From: Olsenella sp. SW781
GTDB lineage: Bacteria; Actinomycetota; Coriobacteriia; Coriobacteriales; Atopobiaceae
Assembly: GCF_012027725.1 (NCBI RefSeq)
Contig: NZ_SJOU01000016.1
Coordinates: 1 to 56,292 of the forward strand
DNA: 56,292 nucleotides
Direction of reading: 5' to 3'
A program made the position numbers and the translations under genes. The notes under the pieces were generated by a model that was not told where the DNA came from, did not search any database, and saw nothing but the letters and a program-made list of their open reading frames with translations. Positions 7,961-17,193 of the stretch are shown one piece after another; the first letter of the stretch is position 1; every line of letters starts with the position of its first letter.

Positions 7961-9345
7961 TGTCGCAGGACTCGCAGGGGTCCTCCGCGTCCGATGACGC
8001 GCGGGGCGAGAAGAACGGCCTGCCCGCCCGCTCGCTCGCCCCGCGCCAGACCCTGTTCGTGGGCATCACGCTCTTCTCGATGTTCTTCGGCGCCGGCAAC
8101 CTCATCCTGCCGCCGCTCCTCGGCGTCCAGGCGGGCTCGGACGGGCTGCCGGCGATTCTCGGCTTCTTCGTCACGGGGGTGGGCCTCCCGGTGCTCGGCA
8201 TCGTCGCCGTTGCGCTCTCCGGCACGCTGCGCGACCTCGCGACGCGGGTCCACCCGACCTTCGCCCGGGTCTTCGTCGCCCTCGTCTACCTTGCCATCGG
8301 CCCCTGCCTCGCCATCCCGCGCACGGCGTCGACGGCCTTCGAGATGCTTGCCCCGCTGCTTCCCGAGGGGGTGTCGCTCGAGCTTGCCCGCCTGGCGTTC
8401 TCCGTGGCGTTCTTCGTGGTCGCCTACGTGCTCGCGCTGCACCCCGGGCGGCTGACGCGCCTGCTCGGGCGCGTCACCGGGCCCGCGCTGATCGCGCTGA
8501 TCGTCGTGGTGGTGGCCTCGGCGCTCGTCTCCCTGCCCGGGATGACCCCCGCCCCAGCGCCCGTCGCTCCCTACGACGGCGCCCCGGCCGTGGCGGGCTT
8601 CCTCACGGGCTACCAGACGATGGACCTTCTCGCCTCGCTCACCTTCGGACTCGTGATAGCGACGAACGTCCGCGCCCTCGGCGTCACCGCGCCCCGTGAC
8701 GTCACGCGCGCGGTGTGCGGCGCCGGCGTGATCGCGGGCGTCCTCATGATGGCGGTCTACGGCGGCCTCTGCGTGGTGGGATACGAGCTCTCCGCCGAGC
8801 TCGCGTCGGTCACGAACGGCGCCGTCGTCATCACCGCCTCGGCCTCGGCCCACTTCGGCCTCGCGGGGACGGCAATCGTGGCCGCCATCTTCCTGCTCGC
8901 GTGCCTGAACGTCTGCATCGGCCTCATCAGCTGCTGCGGCTCCTACTTCTCCGAGGAGCTCCCGCGTGTCTCGTACCGGGCGTGCGCGCTCGCCTTCGCT
9001 GCCTTCTCGTGCGCGGTCTCGAACCTCGGGCTGGACGCGATCATCTCGTTCTCCGCCACCCTGCTCGGCGCGCTCTACCCGCCCGCCATCGTGCTCGTGG
9101 CGATGGGACTGCTCCGTCGCCGCTGCGACGCGGTGCCGGCGGTCTGGCCCTGGACGGTTGGCGTCACGGTGGCGGTGAGCGCGGCCGAGGCCCTGCGCGA
9201 CGCCCTCGCGCCCGCGCTCGCGCTTCCGCTCGACGTGCTGCCGCTCGCGGGCATGGGCCTGGGGTGGGTCCTTCCCGCCCTGCTCGCGGCCGCGCTCTCG
9301 TCCGCACTGTCCGTCCTGCTCCGGCGCCGCCACGCGCGCGACTGA
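7960..9345 (+). CDS. brnQ: branched-chain amino acid transporter (LIVCS family)
   Basis: This is a 461-residue membrane protein with about 12 hydrophobic segments. The N-terminal 'FSMFFGAGNLILPP' is the classic BrnQ motif. BrnQ carriers import Leu, Ile and Val with Na+ or H+. The ATG at 7960 shares a base with the stop of the esterase gene (TGATG), so the two are translationally coupled. That pairing is unexpected for these functions. An Asp/Ser-rich cytoplasmic tail of about 25 residues precedes the first helix. Confidence 0.9.
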   Translation: MSQDSQGSSASDDARGEKNGLPARSLAPRQTLFVGITLFSMFFGAGNLILPPLLGVQAGSDGLPAILGFFVTGVGLPVLGIVAVALSGTLRDLATRVHPTFARVFVALVYLAIGPCLAIPRTASTAFEMLAPLLPEGVSLELARLAFSVAFFVVAYVLALHPGRLTRLLGRVTGPALIALIVVVVASALVSLPGMTPAPAPVAPYDGAPAVAGFLTGYQTMDLLASLTFGLVIATNVRALGVTAPRDVTRAVCGAGVIAGVLMMAVYGGLCVVGYELSAELASVTNGAVVITASASAHFGLAGTAIVAAIFLLACLNVCIGLISCCGSYFSEELPRVSYRACALAFAAFSCAVSNLGLDAIISFSATLLGALYPPAIVLVAMGLLRRRCDAVPAVWPWTVGVTVAVSAAEALRDALAPALALPLDVLPLAGMGLGWVLPALLAAALSSALSVLLRRRHARD

Positions 9346-9370
9346 CCCGACCCCTCGTGAAAGGCTGACC

Positions 9371-10072
9371 ATGACAAGATCAAGAAGCTGCACGCCCGTC
9401 CTTCTCGCCCTCGTGGCCGCCCTTGCGGTCTGCGCGCTCGTGCTGCTGCCCGGCTGCTCGCAGGGGGGTTCCCCGGCGGGGGAGGAGGCCGCCGAGGCCC
9501 AGGGCTCGGCCGACCAGGGGACTGAGGGCCAGGACGACGCCTCCTCCGACCTCGACCCCGACGACCCCTATGCGACGGGCGTCCATCACGCCACCATCGA
9601 GGTCGAGGGCTACGGCACCATCGAGGTCGCCCTCAACGCCAACGTGGCGCCCATCACGGTCTCCAACTTCTGCCACCTGGCAGAGCAGGGCTTCTATGAC
9701 GGCCTCACGTTCCACCGCATCATCGAGGGCTTCATGATCCAGGGCGGCGACCCGTCGGGCGACGGCACGGGCGGCTCCGACGAGACCATCAAGGGCGAGT
9801 TCTCGGCCAACGGGGTGGAGAACAACATCCCGCACGTCCGCGGCATCATCTCCATGGCGCGCTCGTCCGACTACGACTCGGCGAGCTCCCAGTTCTTCAT
9901 CGTGCAGGACACCTCCGACTCGCTTGACGGGCAGTATGCCGCCTTCGGCAACGTGACCTCGGGCATGGAGGTGGTCGACGCCATCTGCGAGAACACGCCC
10001 GTGGAGGACTCCAACGGGACCGTCGCTCCCGAGAACCAGCCCAAGATAGCCAAGATCTCCATCCTCGACTAG
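9371..10072 (+). CDS. cyclophilin-type peptidyl-prolyl isomerase lipoprotein
   Basis: This 233-residue protein has a hydrophobic signal ending in Leu-Pro-Gly-Cys (Cys29), a lipobox, then an acidic Ser/Glu/Asp-rich linker to about residue 70. The cyclophilin domain follows: 'FCHLAEQGFYDGLTFHRIIEGFMIQGGDP' with the catalytic Arg, then 'SQFFI' and 'YAAFG'. It probably assists folding of secreted proteins outside the membrane. It lies 25 bases after brnQ and ends before a strong terminator. Confidence 0.92.
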   Translation: MTRSRSCTPVLLALVAALAVCALVLLPGCSQGGSPAGEEAAEAQGSADQGTEGQDDASSDLDPDDPYATGVHHATIEVEGYGTIEVALNANVAPITVSNFCHLAEQGFYDGLTFHRIIEGFMIQGGDPSGDGTGGSDETIKGEFSANGVENNIPHVRGIISMARSSDYDSASSQFFIVQDTSDSLDGQYAAFGNVTSGMEVVDAICENTPVEDSNGTVAPENQPKIAKISILD

Positions 10073-10085
10073 GAACGTCGCTCCT

Positions 10086-10154
10086 GGGCGGCGGGCCGCG
10101 GGCAGATGATGGCCAACAGGGCCGTCTATCTGGCCAAAGCCCGCCGCCCCTTTT
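10086..10154 (+). terminator. terminator after the cyclophilin gene
   Basis: GGGCGGCGGGC (10086-10096) pairs with GCCCGCCGCCC (10139-10149), followed by CTTTTCTGTTTTC. The 42-base loop contains its own GGCCA/TGGCC complementarity, so the structure is larger than a simple hairpin. Confidence 0.75.
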
Positions 10155-10283
10155 CTGTTTTCAGCTTCTTTCTAGATATAGCCCTCCGGTAAGGAGAGTG
10201 TAAAAAACTAACTAATCTACTGATATATACGGATTAATGCAATAGTATTTCCGCAAACGGTATAAAAAAGCATCTTTTCGTGC

Positions 10284-10308
10284 TATACTCCTAGGAACAC
10301 GAAAGGAG
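10284..10308 (+). promoter_or_regulatory. CarD promoter -10 and ribosome site
   Basis: An AT-rich stretch (10150-10290), strikingly different from its surroundings, ends in TGCTATACT: an extended -10 with TATACT at 10284-10289. No clear -35 is seen. GAAAGGAG at 10301-10308 is 7 bases before the ATG at 10316 but only 1 base before the ATG at 10310, which favours 10316 as the start. Confidence 0.6.
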
Positions 10309-10315
10309 CATGCAC

Positions 10316-10816
10316 ATGTATGCCGTTGGAGACTACATCGTTCATCCCGGTCAGGGCGTCTGTCAGGTGAAGGATGTGACGGAGAGTCCCAATGCGCTCT
10401 ACCAGCTGCTGCCTGTCGGGCAGCGGCATCCCGTCCACATCAGCTTCCCCGTGGCGAGCGAGGGTCGCCTGCGTCCCGTGCTCACGCGCGACGAGGCGGA
10501 GAAGATCATCGACGACTACCCCCGCATGCAGCTCGATGATTTTGCCGCGCGCAGCATATCCCTCGAGGAGGAGCACTTCAGAAACGAGATTCGCACCGGC
10601 ACGTGCCGTGACTCGGTGAGGATCGTGAAGACCTTCCGCGCCCGGATCGAGGATCTCTCGCAGCGCAACAAGAAGCCACCCGTGGCCTATGAGCGCATTC
10701 TCAAGCAGGCGGAGGAGCGCTCCCGCCTGGAGATGTCCGTGGCGCTCGGGTGCGCTCCCGAGGACGTCGCCGCGCTCTTCGAGCGGGGCTCGGGAGACGT
10801 CGCGGCGCAGAACTAG
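10316..10816 (+). CDS. CarD/CdnL-type RNA polymerase-binding regulator
   Basis: This 166-residue protein opens with 'YAVGDYIVHPGQGVCQV', the conserved start of the CarD_CdnL/TRCF RNA-polymerase-interacting domain. A helical DNA-binding-like C-terminal part follows (about residues 65-166). CarD proteins bind the RNAP beta subunit and stabilise open complexes. Start 10316 is chosen by ribosome-site spacing. The gene is free-standing, with an AT-rich promoter region. It is a divergent member, so it may be a promoter-specific paralogue rather than the housekeeping CarD. Confidence 0.85.
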   Translation: MYAVGDYIVHPGQGVCQVKDVTESPNALYQLLPVGQRHPVHISFPVASEGRLRPVLTRDEAEKIIDDYPRMQLDDFAARSISLEEEHFRNEIRTGTCRDSVRIVKTFRARIEDLSQRNKKPPVAYERILKQAEERSRLEMSVALGCAPEDVAALFERGSGDVAAQN

Positions 10817-10918
10817 GCCGCCTCGCCGCGGCACGTTCTTCTCGCCGCGCGCCGCAGCGGAGCGTTTCCGTTTGCGGTCAACCTCATGTGTTCGCTGTGA
10901 GGCCTCATGAGTCGCTCC

Positions 10919-10924
10919 TACAAT
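10919..10924 (+). promoter_or_regulatory. putative -10 box upstream of the ACT gene
   Basis: TACAAT lies 33 bases before the ATG of the ACT-domain gene. The matching -35 is poor, so this is a weak prediction. Confidence 0.35.
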
Positions 10925-10956
10925 GAGGGGACGCAACGACGTCTCGAGGAGGACAC

Positions 10957-11259
10957 ATGACGACTGACAGCACCGCGGCCGACCAGACCGTCGGCGGGCG
11001 CGCCATCATCACCGTTCTTGGCAGCGACCGGCCGGGTATCGTCGCGGCCGTGGCGGGAGCGCTCTCCGAGCGCGAGGCGAACATCTTGGACATCTCCCAG
11101 ACGATCCTTCAGGGGACCTTCACGATGACGATGCTCGTCGACCTTGCCGGCGCCGAGTTCTCGGAGCTCAAGTCGACCCTCGACGCCCTGGCGGAGCGTC
11201 TTGGCGTCCAGATCAACCTCCAGCGCGAGGAGGTCTTCAAGTTCATGTACCGCCTGTAA
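10957..11259 (+). CDS. ACT domain protein (UPF0237 type)
   Basis: This 100-residue protein is one ACT domain: 'IITVLGSDRPGIVAAVAGALSEREANILDISQTILQGTFTM' fits the beta-alpha-beta ligand-binding fold. ACT domains of this stand-alone type are thought to sense small ligands such as amino acids. A GAGGAGG site precedes the ATG. The citrate synthase gene follows after 60 bases on the same strand, so they could form one operon. Confidence 0.9.
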   Translation: MTTDSTAADQTVGGRAIITVLGSDRPGIVAAVAGALSEREANILDISQTILQGTFTMTMLVDLAGAEFSELKSTLDALAERLGVQINLQREEVFKFMYRL

Positions 11260-11319
11260 CGGCAGCTGAGCCAGGGGCAGGCCCTCGTGGCCCCGGCTCG
11301 CGGATAGAGAGGTCTGCCC

Positions 11320-12774
11320 ATGATTCGCATTCCCAAGGGGGCCGGCTGGCCCATCCTCACCCCGCGCGAGACGTCCGCCTTCGAGCATGTGGCGGACGTC
11401 TACCCCATGCCGTCCGTGGGCGTGGAGCTCACGCGTGACTCCGAGCGCCTGTATCACGGCTACGAGTCCGTGGACGTGGTCCCCACCGAGCTCTACGAGA
11501 AGTACGACGTCAAGCGGGGCCTGCGTAACGCCGATGGGTCGGGAGTGCTCGTGGGCCTCACGACCATCTCCAACGTGCACGGCTACAACCGGACCGACCA
11601 TGGCATCGAGCCCGACGACGGCGACCTGATCTATCGCGGCTACAGCGTGGGCGACCTCGTCGAGGCGGCGCAGCGCGAGGATCGCTTCGGCTACGAGGAG
11701 GTCGCGTACCTCCTGCTCACGGGCTCGCTGCCCACCCGTGCCGAGCTCGACGACTTCAGGGCGCGCATCGACTCGCGCAAGCAGCTCCCCGAGGGCTACC
11801 TGCACATCTTCCCGCGCGCCACGTACAGCCACAACATCATGAACGTCCTGCAGCGCGCAACGCTGCTCCTCTACGCCTTCGACCCCAACCCGGACGACAC
11901 CTCGCCCGAGCACGAGATCGACGTCGCGCTCTCGCTCCTCGGCCGCTGGCCGCGCACGGCCGCCGTCGCGCACGCCGCCCACGTGGCCGAGCAGAATGAC
12001 GAGCGTCTCATGGTCCCGCCCATCCGCGAGGGCTACTCGATGGCCGAGACCGTGCTTGACGTCCTGCGCAGCGACGAGGGCTTCTCGCATGAGGAGGCCA
12101 TGCTGCTCGACGTCATGCTCATCCTGCACGCCGAGCACGGCGGCGGCAACAACTCCACCTTCACCACGCGCGTGCTCTCGTCCTCGGGGACCGACGCCTA
12201 CTCCGCCTATGCCGCCGCCATCGGCTCGCTCAAGGGCCCCAAGCACGGCGGGGCCAACTTCAAGGCCGGCGACATGATCGAGGACGTCGCCGCCCACGTG
12301 CGCGACTGGTCCAACGACGACGAGGTGGCGGACTACCTCGCCAAGATCCTGCGCAAGGAGGCCTTCGACGGCGCCGGCCTGCTCTATGGCCTCGGCCACG
12401 CGGTCTACACCAAGACCGACCCGCGCGCCGAGATCATCCGCGGCTACGCGCGCCGGCTCGCGGAGGAGAAGGGCCAGGTCGAGAAGCTCGACCTCATCGC
12501 CAGCATCGAGCGCCTGGGCCCCCAGGTCATGCGCGACGTCCGCGGCATCACCAAGCCCATCAGCACCAACATCGACATGTACACGGGCTTCGTCTACTCG
12601 ATGCTCGGAGTCCCGCAGGACCTCTTTACGCCCATCTTCGCGATGGCGCGCCTTGCCGGCTGGGCCGCGCACCGCATGGAGGAGCTCTACGGGTCCAGCC
12701 GCATCATCCGGCCGGCCTACAACTCCGTCATGCCCAACTCGGGCGAGTACGTGCCGCTGAACGAGCGCGGCTGA
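11320..12774 (+). CDS. gltA: citrate synthase
   Basis: This 484-residue protein contains the citrate synthase landmarks: 'LHAEHGGGNNSTF' (first catalytic His region), 'GSLKGPKHGGAN', 'GLGHAVYTKTDPRA' (second His) and 'NIDMYTGF' (catalytic Asp). It condenses oxaloacetate with acetyl-CoA; a 2-methylcitrate synthase role cannot be excluded. The first 70 residues are an extra N-terminal extension not typical of short forms. The ribosome site (GAGAGG) is modest. No other TCA-cycle genes are in the window, so a biosynthetic role is likely. Confidence 0.88.
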   Translation: MIRIPKGAGWPILTPRETSAFEHVADVYPMPSVGVELTRDSERLYHGYESVDVVPTELYEKYDVKRGLRNADGSGVLVGLTTISNVHGYNRTDHGIEPDDGDLIYRGYSVGDLVEAAQREDRFGYEEVAYLLLTGSLPTRAELDDFRARIDSRKQLPEGYLHIFPRATYSHNIMNVLQRATLLLYAFDPNPDDTSPEHEIDVALSLLGRWPRTAAVAHAAHVAEQNDERLMVPPIREGYSMAETVLDVLRSDEGFSHEEAMLLDVMLILHAEHGGGNNSTFTTRVLSSSGTDAYSAYAAAIGSLKGPKHGGANFKAGDMIEDVAAHVRDWSNDDEVADYLAKILRKEAFDGAGLLYGLGHAVYTKTDPRAEIIRGYARRLAEEKGQVEKLDLIASIERLGPQVMRDVRGITKPISTNIDMYTGFVYSMLGVPQDLFTPIFAMARLAGWAAHRMEELYGSSRIIRPAYNSVMPNSGEYVPLNERG

Positions 12775-12822
12775 GCGTCCGGGCTTCAGGGCCCCTCGGT
12801 CAACATCAGGCATTCGACCGAC

Positions 12823-12904
12823 ATCAAAACTGGCCGCGCGTTTTTGGCACTTTTGCCCCCTTCAGACGGGAGAAAATGGCCAAAAGCGCGCGGCCAGTTT
12901 TGAT
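12823..12904. repeat. dispersed palindrome, family A, copy 1
   Basis: Arms ATCAAAACTGGCCGCGCG and its complement are separated by an inner part with TTTGGC and GCCAAAA. There is no U tract. The gap 12775-13075 holds only this element and the kup terminator; I see no gene in it. Confidence 0.85.
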
Positions 12905-12999
12905 ATAGCGAGAAGTGCCGGCGGGCGGGGCATTTGGGCGGCCCCCGGGCGTGGTGCGGAGCGGGGCGCCGCCACGGCTCGCGTCCGGCCACAACATGG

Positions 13000-13036
13000 A
13001 GAAGGACCCCGGCGCCGTGGGGGCCGGGGTCCTTCT
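13000..13036 (-). terminator. terminator-like hairpin after kup
   Basis: AGAAGGACCCCGGC and GCCGGGGTCCTTCT form a perfect 14-bp stem with a 9-base loop, 40 bases beyond the kup stop. No long U tract follows on the minus strand. Confidence 0.6.
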
Positions 13037-13075
13037 TGTCAGCTCTTGGGGGCGGCGCGGCCGCGCCGGGCGCCC

Positions 13076-15328
13076 TTACTCGGCGCTCTCGGGCTCGTCC
13101 TCCCCCTCGTCGAGGCGGAGCGGCTTGAAGGCTGCGGTGTCGCCGCCCACGAGGGCCTTCTCGGCCTCCTCCTGGGCCGCCTCGCGGTCCTCGCGCATCT
13201 GAACGGAGAAGATGTCCTCGTCCTCCTCGCTCTCGGCGGCGTCGGGCGCGAGGGCGGGCTGCTGGCCGGTCTGGCCGAGCTCGTCGCGCTCGATGCGGGT
13301 GAGCCGGTGCTGGCGCTTGGTCTTGGAGAAGAGCGGCACGTACTCGAAGATGAGGCTCGAGTTCTCGAGGCCGTACCAGCGGGCGGGAGAGCCGCAGAGG
13401 CCGCGGATGAAGTACTTGAGCTCGATGCAGCCGCGGTTGATGCCGGAGAGGTCGGTCTCGGGCGAGAGGGTCTTGCGGATGAGGCAGAACTTGAAGTCGC
13501 CCACCACGCTCGGCTCGAGGTAGATCGAGTACTTGTGGTTCTGGGGCGCAAGCTGGCCGCGCTCCACGAGGTTGGCGACGATCTGGTAGAGGTAGGTGTT
13601 CACGCGCTGGTTGACCTTGAAGCCCAGGCGCAGCTGCACCTTGAAGAGGAAGTCGGTGCCAAAGTCGTCGACGATGTACTCGTGCGTGAAGGGCTCGTCG
13701 GTCACCTGGACGTTGAGGAAGTAGTAGGCGCGGGCGCGCTTGGGCTGCTTGTCCAGGATCGAGTAGAGGATGTCGCGGTCGAGCTTGTCGAAGGACGAGT
13801 CGTTGGTGAGGAAGACCAGGTTGTCGGCGAGCAGCGGGTACTCGCTGTCGTGGCTGAGGTCGAAGATCTGGTCGAGGTACTTGTTCACGGGCAGGTAGAC
13901 CGTCTGGGTGCGCTCGATGGCGGTACCGCGGCGCCACACGTACATGACGAGGAAGATCGCGGCGGCGATGATCACGGTCACGTAGCCGCCGTGGAAGAAC
14001 TTCGTCAGGCTCGAGAAGAAGAACATGAACTCGATGGCGCCGAAGAAGATGGCAAACGGCACGGCGAGCGCCGGCTTGTGGCGGATGCGCGAGAGGTACG
14101 TGAAGAGCAGCACCGTGGTCATGAGCATCGTCACGGTGATGGCCAGGCCGTAGGCGGCCTCCATGTGCGCGGAGGTCTGGAAGAGCAGCACGACGCAGAT
14201 GCAGGCGATCCACATGACGTTGTTGACCATGGGGATGTAGATCTGGCCCTTGGTCTCGGACGGGTAGTTGATGCGCATGTGCGGCATGAGGTCGAGGCGC
14301 ACCGCCTCGGAGACGATGGAGAAGGACCCCGTGATGAGCGCCTGGGAGGCGATGATCGCCGCGAAGGTGGAGAGCACGATCGCAAAGACGCGGAAGTTCT
14401 CGGGGAGCATCTGGAAGAACGGGTTGAGGTCCTCGATGGCCGCGAGCTCGGCCGAGCCGTTGCTCGCGAGGATCCAGGCGCCCTGGCCCAGGTAGTTGAG
14501 GATGAGGCAGACCTTCACGAACGGCCAGCTGGCATAGATGTTGGGCTTGCCCACGTGGCCCATGTCGGAGTAGAGGGCCTCGGCGCCGGTGGTGCAGAGG
14601 AAGACGTTGCCGAGGACCATGACGCCGGCGGCGTTGAGATTGCCGTCAAAGAGGAACGTGATGCCGCGCACCGGGTTGAGCGCGCGCAGCACGCCGAAGT
14701 TCTCGAAGATGTGCGGCAGGCCGGCGAGGGCGAGGAACAGGAACCACAGCGTCATGATCGGTCCGAAGGCCTTGCCGATCTTGGAGGTGCCCGCCTTCTG
14801 GAGGAAGAAGAGCACGCACAGGATGCAGATGACCACGGCGACCACGATCTGCTGGTTGTCACCGATGATGTCGTAGAAGAAGTCAACGGTCCTCAGGCCC
14901 TCGATGGCGGTGGTGACGGTCACCGCCGGGGTGAGGATGCCGTCTGCCAGAAGCGCCGCGCCGCCTATCATGGCGGGGATGATGAGCCAGCGCCCGCAGC
15001 GCTTGACGAGACTGTAGAGCGCGAAGATGCCACCCTCGTTGTGGTTGTCCGCCTTCATGGCCACGAGCACGTACTTGACCGTGGTGATGAGGGTGAGCGT
15101 CCAGATGATGAGGGAGAGCGCTCCGAGGACGACGTCCTCGGACATGGTGGCGAGTCCGCCGTTGCCGGAGATGATCGCCTTCAGGGTGTACATCGGGCTC
15201 GTGCCGATGTCGCCGTAGACGACGCCAAGGGTGACGAGCAGCATGCCGGCCGACAGGGGAATGCCGGCACCCTTTGTCCTCTGGCGGACCGCGACAGCGG
15301 TGTCGGAAGGACTGTGCTTTGCGTTCAT
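13076..15328 (-). CDS. kup: Kup/HAK potassium uptake permease
   Basis: This 750-residue membrane protein has about 12 transmembrane helices in residues 25-480, then a soluble C-terminal region of about 270 residues. 'GVVYGDIGTSPMYTLKAI' near the start is the Kup family signature, and 'DNHNEGGIFALYSLVK' follows. It imports K+ with protons. The C-terminal tail ends in a strongly acidic Glu/Asp-rich stretch. It is a single gene, divergent from the carboxypeptidase gene with only about 110 bases between. Confidence 0.95.
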   Translation of the reverse strand: MNAKHSPSDTAVAVRQRTKGAGIPLSAGMLLVTLGVVYGDIGTSPMYTLKAIISGNGGLATMSEDVVLGALSLIIWTLTLITTVKYVLVAMKADNHNEGGIFALYSLVKRCGRWLIIPAMIGGAALLADGILTPAVTVTTAIEGLRTVDFFYDIIGDNQQIVVAVVICILCVLFFLQKAGTSKIGKAFGPIMTLWFLFLALAGLPHIFENFGVLRALNPVRGITFLFDGNLNAAGVMVLGNVFLCTTGAEALYSDMGHVGKPNIYASWPFVKVCLILNYLGQGAWILASNGSAELAAIEDLNPFFQMLPENFRVFAIVLSTFAAIIASQALITGSFSIVSEAVRLDLMPHMRINYPSETKGQIYIPMVNNVMWIACICVVLLFQTSAHMEAAYGLAITVTMLMTTVLLFTYLSRIRHKPALAVPFAIFFGAIEFMFFFSSLTKFFHGGYVTVIIAAAIFLVMYVWRRGTAIERTQTVYLPVNKYLDQIFDLSHDSEYPLLADNLVFLTNDSSFDKLDRDILYSILDKQPKRARAYYFLNVQVTDEPFTHEYIVDDFGTDFLFKVQLRLGFKVNQRVNTYLYQIVANLVERGQLAPQNHKYSIYLEPSVVGDFKFCLIRKTLSPETDLSGINRGCIELKYFIRGLCGSPARWYGLENSSLIFEYVPLFSKTKRQHRLTRIERDELGQTGQQPALAPDAAESEEDEDIFSVQMREDREAAQEEAEKALVGGDTAAFKPLRLDEGEDEPESAE

Positions 15329-15442
15329 GTGACTCCAAACTCGGGGCTAATGATTCGCGGCCTCTCGGCCATCCCCATAGTGTAGCGCTTGCCGGCGGGG
15401 CTAGAATGTCCCCGTCGGTCTACGTTGAAGGAGATGAGGTCC

Positions 15443-16972
15443 ATGGCGGAGGAGAAGAGCGGGGCCGTTGCCCCGGAGCAGTCGGCGGGCCAGGGCGCGG
15501 GTCCGGTGAGGGGCGTGTACGCGAGCGTCCCGGCGGATCGCGCGGCGGGCGTCCCCGAGCCCGCCTCGGCGCGGCTCACCTGGACGGACGGCGAGCGGAG
15601 CATCGACTATGAGGCCCGCGCCGCGCATCTTGACGTTCGAGACGACGCGGGCGTCCTTCTCGGGAGGATGTTCTCGGTCTCGTACGTGGCGGTGGACGGC
15701 GAGGGGCGCGCGGACGCCTCGCGCCCGGTGACCTTCGCGTACAACGGCGGGCCGGGCTCGAGCTCGGTGCCCATCAACCTGGGCGGCATCGGCCCGCGTC
15801 GCGTGGCAACGGACGGCGTCTCACACCTGCGCGCGGACGCCCCCATCGAGGACAACCCGCACACGCTGCTCGCCGAGTCCGACGTGGTGTTCCTGGACGC
15901 CCTCGGCACCGGGTGGTCGGTCCTCGCGGAGGACGCCGACCCCAAGAAGATCTTCTGCACGGACGGCGATGCCGACGCCTTCTCCCGCGCCATCTGCACG
16001 TGGCTCACGGAGAACGGCCGCTGGTCGAGCCCGCTCTACCTCTTCGGCGAGTCCTACGGCACCGTGCGCAACTCCGTCCTCATGCGCCTGCTCGGCGAGC
16101 GCGGCGTGCAGCTGACGGGCGTGGTCATGCTCTCGGCGGTCTTCAACATCGCCGGGCTCCTCAACCCGGGGGACGACCTCTACTACCTGGGCATGATGCC
16201 CACCTTCGCGGCCACCGCGCAGTTCTTCGGCAGGGCCGGCGCGGGCGTGGACGAGGACGAGTGGTTCTCCCGCGCCATGGACTTCGCCGAGAAGGAGCTC
16301 GCTCCGGCGCTCCTGCGCGGCGATCGCCTGGGCGAGGCCGAGGAGCGTGCCGTGGCCGAGCGGATGGCGGCGTTCATCGGCCTGAGCGCCGATCACATCC
16401 TCGCCCATCACCTGCGCATCGACCTGCTCGACTTCCGCACGCACCTGCTCGCGGACGAGGGTCGCGTCTGCGGCCGCCTCGACACGCGCTTCTCGAGCGA
16501 CGCTCCCTCGCCGATGCAGTCCTATGACATGTGGCTCGCCGGCGAGGACCCCGCCGACGACGCCGTCGAGGGCGCCTGGGTGCGCGCGTTCCGCCGCCTC
16601 TGCGCGGACGACCTGGGCTACGCCGGCCCGGCGCGCTACCTCTCCAACAACTATGACAAGGTGAACGCCGGCTGGGACTGGGGTCACGAGGAGCCCGGTC
16701 TGGGCAGGGTCGCCACGCCCAACGTCTCGCTCGACATCGCGGTGGCCATGCGGCGCAACCCCACGCTCAAGCTCGCCATCCTCGGCGGCCGCTACGACGC
16801 GGCCACCACGTGGTGGAACGTCGTGCACGACATGAGCTGCCAGTTCCTCTCGCCCGCGCTCAAGAGCCGCGTGAGCTGGCACCTCTACGGGTGCGGCCAC
16901 ATGGCCTACGTCGACGAGCCCACGCTCGAGGCGATGGGCCGCGACCTGCACGAGTTCTACGAGAAGCGCTAG
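15443..16972 (+). CDS. serine carboxypeptidase (peptidase family S10)
   Basis: This 509-residue protein has the S10 catalytic set: 'FAYNGGPGSSS' (substrate-binding Asn-Gly-Gly-Pro-Gly), 'LFGESYGT' (nucleophile Ser), 'GGRYDAAT' (Asp) and 'YGCGHMAY' (His). It removes C-terminal residues from peptides. There is no signal peptide, so it is probably cytoplasmic, unlike eukaryotic relatives. Start 15443 (Met-Ala-Glu-Glu) is 9 bases after GAAGGAG; the ATG at 15434 abuts the site and is less likely. Confidence 0.9.
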   Translation: MAEEKSGAVAPEQSAGQGAGPVRGVYASVPADRAAGVPEPASARLTWTDGERSIDYEARAAHLDVRDDAGVLLGRMFSVSYVAVDGEGRADASRPVTFAYNGGPGSSSVPINLGGIGPRRVATDGVSHLRADAPIEDNPHTLLAESDVVFLDALGTGWSVLAEDADPKKIFCTDGDADAFSRAICTWLTENGRWSSPLYLFGESYGTVRNSVLMRLLGERGVQLTGVVMLSAVFNIAGLLNPGDDLYYLGMMPTFAATAQFFGRAGAGVDEDEWFSRAMDFAEKELAPALLRGDRLGEAEERAVAERMAAFIGLSADHILAHHLRIDLLDFRTHLLADEGRVCGRLDTRFSSDAPSPMQSYDMWLAGEDPADDAVEGAWVRAFRRLCADDLGYAGPARYLSNNYDKVNAGWDWGHEEPGLGRVATPNVSLDIAVAMRRNPTLKLAILGGRYDAATTWWNVVHDMSCQFLSPALKSRVSWHLYGCGHMAYVDEPTLEAMGRDLHEFYEKR

Positions 16973-17065
16973 TCGGCGACCCCCGGCGGTCTTTTCGCCC
17001 GCCGGGCCGGCGGCGGCTTCTGGCATCGGCCGTCAACGATGCCGCTCGAGGTTCTTCTCGCCTTG

Positions 17066-17153
17066 CATATCAAATCTGGCCGCGGATTTCTGGCACTTTC
17101 ACGCCCATTTTCGGACCGAAAAGTGCCAAAATCCCGCGGCCAGATTTGATATG
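17066..17153. repeat. dispersed palindrome, family A, copy 2
   Basis: The arms CATATCAAATCTGGCCGCGG and their complement are near-perfect. The inner part has CTGGCACTTT and AAAGTGCCAAAA. Three GCGAGAAGG words follow at once (17154, 17168, 17182). It lies between two convergent genes. Confidence 0.9.
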
Positions 17154-17193
17154 GCGAGAAGGGCGGGGCGAGAAGGGCGGGGCGAGAAGGACG

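Noticed and set aside
13046-15385. Very long open frame antisense to kup
   Set aside because: It is an opposite-strand shadow of a clear Kup gene. Its composition is low-complexity (Glu, Asp, Val, Gly, Arg), typical of GC-rich antisense frames, and it has no start context.
15329-15442. c-di-AMP riboswitch upstream of kup
   Set aside because: The divergent gap is about 110 bases and shared by two genes, too short for this riboswitch, and no conserved core was seen.
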